From Planctomycetaceae bacterium (GTDB taxonomy: Bacteria > Planctomycetota > Planctomycetia > Pirellulales > Pirellulaceae), in NCBI GenBank assembly GCA_002702965.1, contig PADE01000006.1, positions 1 through 9,150 of the forward strand: a stretch of 9,150 nucleotides of DNA, in the 5' to 3' direction. The translations under genes were made by a program, and so were the position numbers. The notes below the pieces were generated by a model that was given only the letters and a program-made list of their open reading frames with translations, searched no databases and was not told where the DNA came from. Shown here piece after piece: positions 5,831-9,150 of the stretch (the first letter of the stretch is position 1; every line of letters starts with the position of its first letter).

Positions 5831-7261
5831 ATGTCGAAACGTCTCTATATCGAAACCGTTGGCTGTCAGATGAATCTGCTGGACAGCGAAATGGTGGTCG
5901 CCAGTTTGCGGCGCCACGGTTACGAGTTAACCGACCAACCGCAACAGGCCGACACCGTGTTGTTCAACACTTGCAGTGTGCGTCAACACGCGGAAGAAAA
6001 GACCTACAGCTCACTCGGCAAGTTGAAGCAGCACAAACAGCGGCACCCCCAGACCACCATCGGTGTGCTGGGGTGCATGGCCCAAAAAGACCAGCAGTTG
6101 ATTTTTGCGCGCGCCCCCTACGTCGACTTCGTGGTGGGACCGGGCCAGTTACAGGAAATCCCCAAATTGATTGCTCAGGCCAAGTCCGGCGCGAACCAAC
6201 AGCTCGCCGTCGGGCTGGGACGGCGCGATGGATCGCTCGAAGAAATCAAGCGCAGCCACGAGACGTTTGATCCACTGCGTGATCCCCAGATGCGGTCGTC
6301 ACCCTACCAGGCTTACCTGCGAATCCAAATCGGATGCGACAAGTTCTGCACCTATTGCGTGGTACCCAACACGCGCGGTCCCGAGCAGGGGCGCCCCCCG
6401 CAGCAGATTGAAGCCGAAGCCCGCGTACTCGCCGATCAGGGCACCAAGGAGCTCACGCTGCTGGGGCAAACGGTCAACAGCTACCGTCACACCGCGGGTG
6501 AATCGACGACGCGGTTGTCCGACCTGTTGGGCCGACTCCAGGAGGTCGAAGGAATCGAGCGGTTGAAGTTTGTCACCAACTTTCCCGGTGACATGACCGA
6601 CGACTTGCTCCACGCGGTGCGGGACCTATCCAAGGTATCGCCCTATTTACACCTGCCGCTGCAGAGCGGCTCCAACCGTATCCTGCAGCGCATGAAGCGC
6701 GGGTACACACTCGAAGTGTACGACGAGATGATGACGAAGATTCACGATACCATTCCCGGAACTGCTGTATCGAGCGACTTCATTGTCGGTTTTTGCGGTG
6801 AAACCGAGGACGACTTTCAACTAACGGTGGACGCGGCAGCCAAGTATCGGTTCAAGAACAGTTTTATTTTCAAGTACAGCGAACGTCCTGGAACCCGCGC
6901 GGCCGATCGTCTGGTCGACGACGTGCCCCTGGCGGTGAAACAGCGCCGCAATCAGGAATTACTGGCTCTTCAAAATCAAATCAGCGAAGCCGGCAACCAG
7001 GCATTCCTGGGACGGGCGGTCAAGGTCCTCGTGGAAGGGCCCAGCAAACGCGAAATCCGGCACCCCAGCAGTGGGGAACTGGTCCAGATGACCGGGCGAA
7101 CGCACTGCGATCGCATCGTCGTGTGGGATGGAAACCGCCGCCAGTCGGGTCAACTACTGGCGGTCACCATCTTCGATGCCAGCGCCCACACCCTTTTTGG
7201 TCAGGTGGTTACCGAACACGTCGGCCCCGAGGTATTCGCGCTTAGAACACCCGACGCCTGA
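5831..7261 (+). CDS. miaB: tRNA (N6-isopentenyladenosine(37)-C2)-methylthiotransferase MiaB
   Basis: MiaB is a radical-SAM methylthiotransferase with two iron-sulfur clusters that adds a methylthio group to i6A37 of tRNAs reading UNN codons. The 476-residue protein begins RLYIETVGCQMNLLDSE. The N-terminal cluster cysteines are C12, C48 (FNTCSVR) and C82 (GCMAQ). The radical-SAM motif CDKFCTYC gives C169, C173 and C176, followed by VVPNTRG. LLGQTVNSY (210-218) and LHLPLQSGSNRILQRMKRGY (273-292) fit MiaB. A C-terminal TRAM-like domain covers about 390-456. GQTVNSY replaces GQNVNSY, and the common GFPGETE motif reads GFCGETE (320-325). RimO is unlikely given the N-terminal GCQMN and CSVR signatures. 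ATG 5831 begins at a typical MiaB N-terminus without a clear ribosome site. Confidence 0.96.
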   Translation: MSKRLYIETVGCQMNLLDSEMVVASLRRHGYELTDQPQQADTVLFNTCSVRQHAEEKTYSSLGKLKQHKQRHPQTTIGVLGCMAQKDQQLIFARAPYVDFVVGPGQLQEIPKLIAQAKSGANQQLAVGLGRRDGSLEEIKRSHETFDPLRDPQMRSSPYQAYLRIQIGCDKFCTYCVVPNTRGPEQGRPPQQIEAEARVLADQGTKELTLLGQTVNSYRHTAGESTTRLSDLLGRLQEVEGIERLKFVTNFPGDMTDDLLHAVRDLSKVSPYLHLPLQSGSNRILQRMKRGYTLEVYDEMMTKIHDTIPGTAVSSDFIVGFCGETEDDFQLTVDAAAKYRFKNSFIFKYSERPGTRAADRLVDDVPLAVKQRRNQELLALQNQISEAGNQAFLGRAVKVLVEGPSKREIRHPSSGELVQMTGRTHCDRIVVWDGNRRQSGQLLAVTIFDASAHTLFGQVVTEHVGPEVFALRTPDA

Positions 7262-7302
7262 CCGCGGCCGGGCCGGCATGGGCCGACACGCAATGCCAGT
7301 GG
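7262..7302. terminator. GC-rich convergent gap, weak bidirectional terminator candidate
   Basis: The 41 bp between the miaB stop and the VWA gene stop hold a very GC-rich self-complementary stretch, with CGGCC near its left end and GGCCG further right, plus an internal GGCCGG. It could fold in RNA from either strand and act where the convergent transcripts meet. Neither strand has a T-tract, so confidence is low. Confidence 0.25.
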
Positions 7303-9150
7303 TCAAATGTAGACGCGGCGGTTGTAGACGTACCACTCAAACGCCAACAGCCCCAACGCGAGAAGCACAATCCACTTCCAGAGATCTCGACGGACCGGCA
7401 CCAGGCCCGCCGTCGCCGTGAGAGTCGTGTCATTGATGTTGAGGTCCTGGACCCGCAGGTCACTCTCCATGGCATCAAACAGATTGACCGAAAACTGCTG
7501 CAAAGGTCGTGGTTGCCCCGCTCGGTAGACGTGATAAACGCCCTGCTGATCGGCGTCATCGAACACGAACGTCGACTGACCGTCGCGGGTCAGCGAGGTC
7601 TCCGTGCGGTCAGGCTTGACAACTCGAATCGCGTCAATCGTGCCCTCGGTTCGGATCAGCACCGGCGTCCCGGGGCGGTACGATGGCGTCGTCAAGGTAC
7701 CCAGGCTCCCCCCCAGGTAACGCACCACGTTGTAGATAAACACCGGAAAGCTACGGTCGCGCCACCATTGGGTGTTCCAATTCCCCGCCTGCTCATCGAT
7801 GGTCAGGATCGCGAACCCGAGCACCGCATCTTCAAATCCTTGTCGGGGGGAAATCGCAAACAGCGTGCCGATGTTGCCGGTGATCAACTCGGTCGCCCCC
7901 TGCGGCGCTTCCACGATCGCGCTATCGAGAATCACGACATTATTCAGGTGCAGTAGCCGGGTCAACGGATGAAGCTTGTCGGTGTCGATGATGACGGGTG
8001 CGCGGTCATCCGCCGCCGGCTTCAGTGACCATCCGTCCACTGGAGGCGCGCGGCCGATGAACAGAGTGTTCGCCTGCGGCATCTGCTGCGGCTGCGCCTG
8101 GTCGTACACGATGAGATCGTACGTCCCCGCCTCCGCAGCTCGCTGGTGCTGAGGGTCATCAAGGATCGCGGTGTCCGCATAATTGACAATCGCCAATCGG
8201 TCGATCGCCTCGGTGTTGAGGGAGAATCGCAACGCCTCGTTGAGCGGTTCGTCTCCGTCAAAACGAGTCACCACGAGGATTCTGGATCGGCGCGCCGGGT
8301 TCAGCGCTGCGAACGCGACATCATCGAGACCCAAACAATCGCTGGCCCGAATGTCGATCTTGAGAACGCCCTCGTTCATCGCGCCCAAGTTAAACGAAAC
8401 GCTAGCGACGTTACCTGTATCGATGGTCGCCGCCGCCGGAACCACGACGCGCGCCGCATCTAGAAACTCACCGTCGTGCGTCAGTTCCGCATCGACCGTC
8501 GCGTCGACCGGGCCGTGGTTTTCGAACTGCGCAAACGCCTGAGTCTGGTCCTCGTTAAGTGGATTCTGTTCCGTGGTAAATGCCGCCACGGCGACATTTT
8601 CCGGCGCCTCTGCCGCACCGATTGCAATGAACACCGGACGCAAACCACGAAGAGGTGGTTCCGCCGACGATTCGTCCGCGGTATCCGGAAACTCCAACAG
8701 ACCTGTGAAATCCTGAACCTGTGGAAAACCGCCGTCGGAAAAGATATACATCGTGGCGGGCTTGGCTTCGGCAACTTGCACATCGCCAGCCTCGAAGGCC
8801 GAACGTCCCGGCGCGGCAAGTCCGACTGCCGCCCGCAGTGCCTCCGATAGGTCGGTGGGCCGATTCGTTTGGCGGATGTTCTTCACCGCCGCTCGCAAAC
8901 GGGCTCGATTATCCGTGAATTCGCGTTCCACGTTCGCGGTCTCCGAAAAACTGATCACCATCGCGACATCACCAGAGTTCATCTCCTCGATATACTCCAA
9001 TGCCATCCGCTTGGCGTACTCCAGCCGCGTCGGTTGAACATCTGTCGCGCTCATGCTCGCCGATGCGTCGAGCACAAAAATGAAACGATCGCCGAGCAGG
9101 CGACTGCCGCGCCAACCGGGCTGCAAGCAGGCCAGGATGGCTAGCGTTAC
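7303..9150 (-). CDS. VWA-domain membrane protein of BatA-like type, 5' end outside window
   Basis: The frame is open through the window edge, giving 615 visible residues. The first residues (VTLAILACLQPGW) look like the end of a membrane helix, so the true start lies further right; the TTG at 9126 is not the start. A von Willebrand A domain follows with a complete MIDAS: DASAS (28-32), the T of NRPTD (T99) and the D of FSDGG (D139). Residues about 288-408 resemble the class-I glutamine amidotransferase-like fold seen in such proteins, without a catalytic triad I can identify. A conserved-looking FPVFIYNVVRYLGG segment comes next, and a C-terminal helix lies at about 591-608, with a short basic tail (NRRVYI). 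The large middle part should therefore face outside the cytoplasm. Relatives usually lie in MoxR-DUF58-VWA clusters; their exact role is unsettled. It converges on miaB. Confidence 0.88.
   Translation of the reverse strand, partial: VTLAILACLQPGWRGSRLLGDRFIFVLDASASMSATDVQPTRLEYAKRMALEYIEEMNSGDVAMVISFSETANVEREFTDNRARLRAAVKNIRQTNRPTDLSEALRAAVGLAAPGRSAFEAGDVQVAEAKPATMYIFSDGGFPQVQDFTGLLEFPDTADESSAEPPLRGLRPVFIAIGAAEAPENVAVAAFTTEQNPLNEDQTQAFAQFENHGPVDATVDAELTHDGEFLDAARVVVPAAATIDTGNVASVSFNLGAMNEGVLKIDIRASDCLGLDDVAFAALNPARRSRILVVTRFDGDEPLNEALRFSLNTEAIDRLAIVNYADTAILDDPQHQRAAEAGTYDLIVYDQAQPQQMPQANTLFIGRAPPVDGWSLKPAADDRAPVIIDTDKLHPLTRLLHLNNVVILDSAIVEAPQGATELITGNIGTLFAISPRQGFEDAVLGFAILTIDEQAGNWNTQWWRDRSFPVFIYNVVRYLGGSLGTLTTPSYRPGTPVLIRTEGTIDAIRVVKPDRTETSLTRDGQSTFVFDDADQQGVYHVYRAGQPRPLQQFSVNLFDAMESDLRVQDLNINDTTLTATAGLVPVRRDLWKWIVLLALGLLAFEWYVYNRRVYI

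Overview
The window reads as chromosomal DNA of a planctomycete, probably related to the Pirellula/Rhodopirellula group. The evidence is GC-rich coding DNA, weak or absent Shine-Dalgarno sites at several genes, a membrane Ser/Thr kinase with an extracytoplasmic Cache-type sensor, a ribH-nusB-ftsY cluster, and a large von Willebrand A membrane protein of the BatA-like type. The assignment comes from protein character as I remember these families, not from a search.

Layout. Positions 1-96 are six perfect copies of a 16-bp repeat cut by the window edge. A plus-strand receptor kinase gene follows. Its kinase domain and first membrane helix (151-1341) end at an in-frame TAG, but the same frame stays open and coding-like from 1342 to 2400, giving the Cache-like sensor and the second membrane helix. 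The natural reading is one gene of about 749 codons broken by a single amber codon. Next come four minus-strand genes, read right to left: ribH (lumazine synthase, 4891-4412), nusB (4273-3866), ftsY (3674-2745) and a possible small basic protein (2665-2456). A promoter can be proposed upstream of ribH, and a second one before ftsY next to a 12-bp palindrome. On the plus strand, an SRPBCC-fold protein (5157-5681) diverges from ribH and is followed by a stem-loop and then miaB (5831-7261). miaB converges on a minus-strand VWA-domain protein (7303 to beyond 9150) whose N-terminus lies outside the window.

How the genes fit together. The ribH-nusB-ftsY block is housekeeping: riboflavin synthesis, rRNA transcription antitermination and SRP-dependent membrane targeting. 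miaB modifies tRNA. The VWA protein is probably the end of a MoxR/DUF58/BatA-type cluster lying to the right. The kinase is the accessory, sensory part. I found no mobile element, CRISPR array, tRNA or rRNA. The most notable items are the amber interruption of the receptor kinase and the 16-bp tandem repeat, which runs open in the kinase frame to the window edge.
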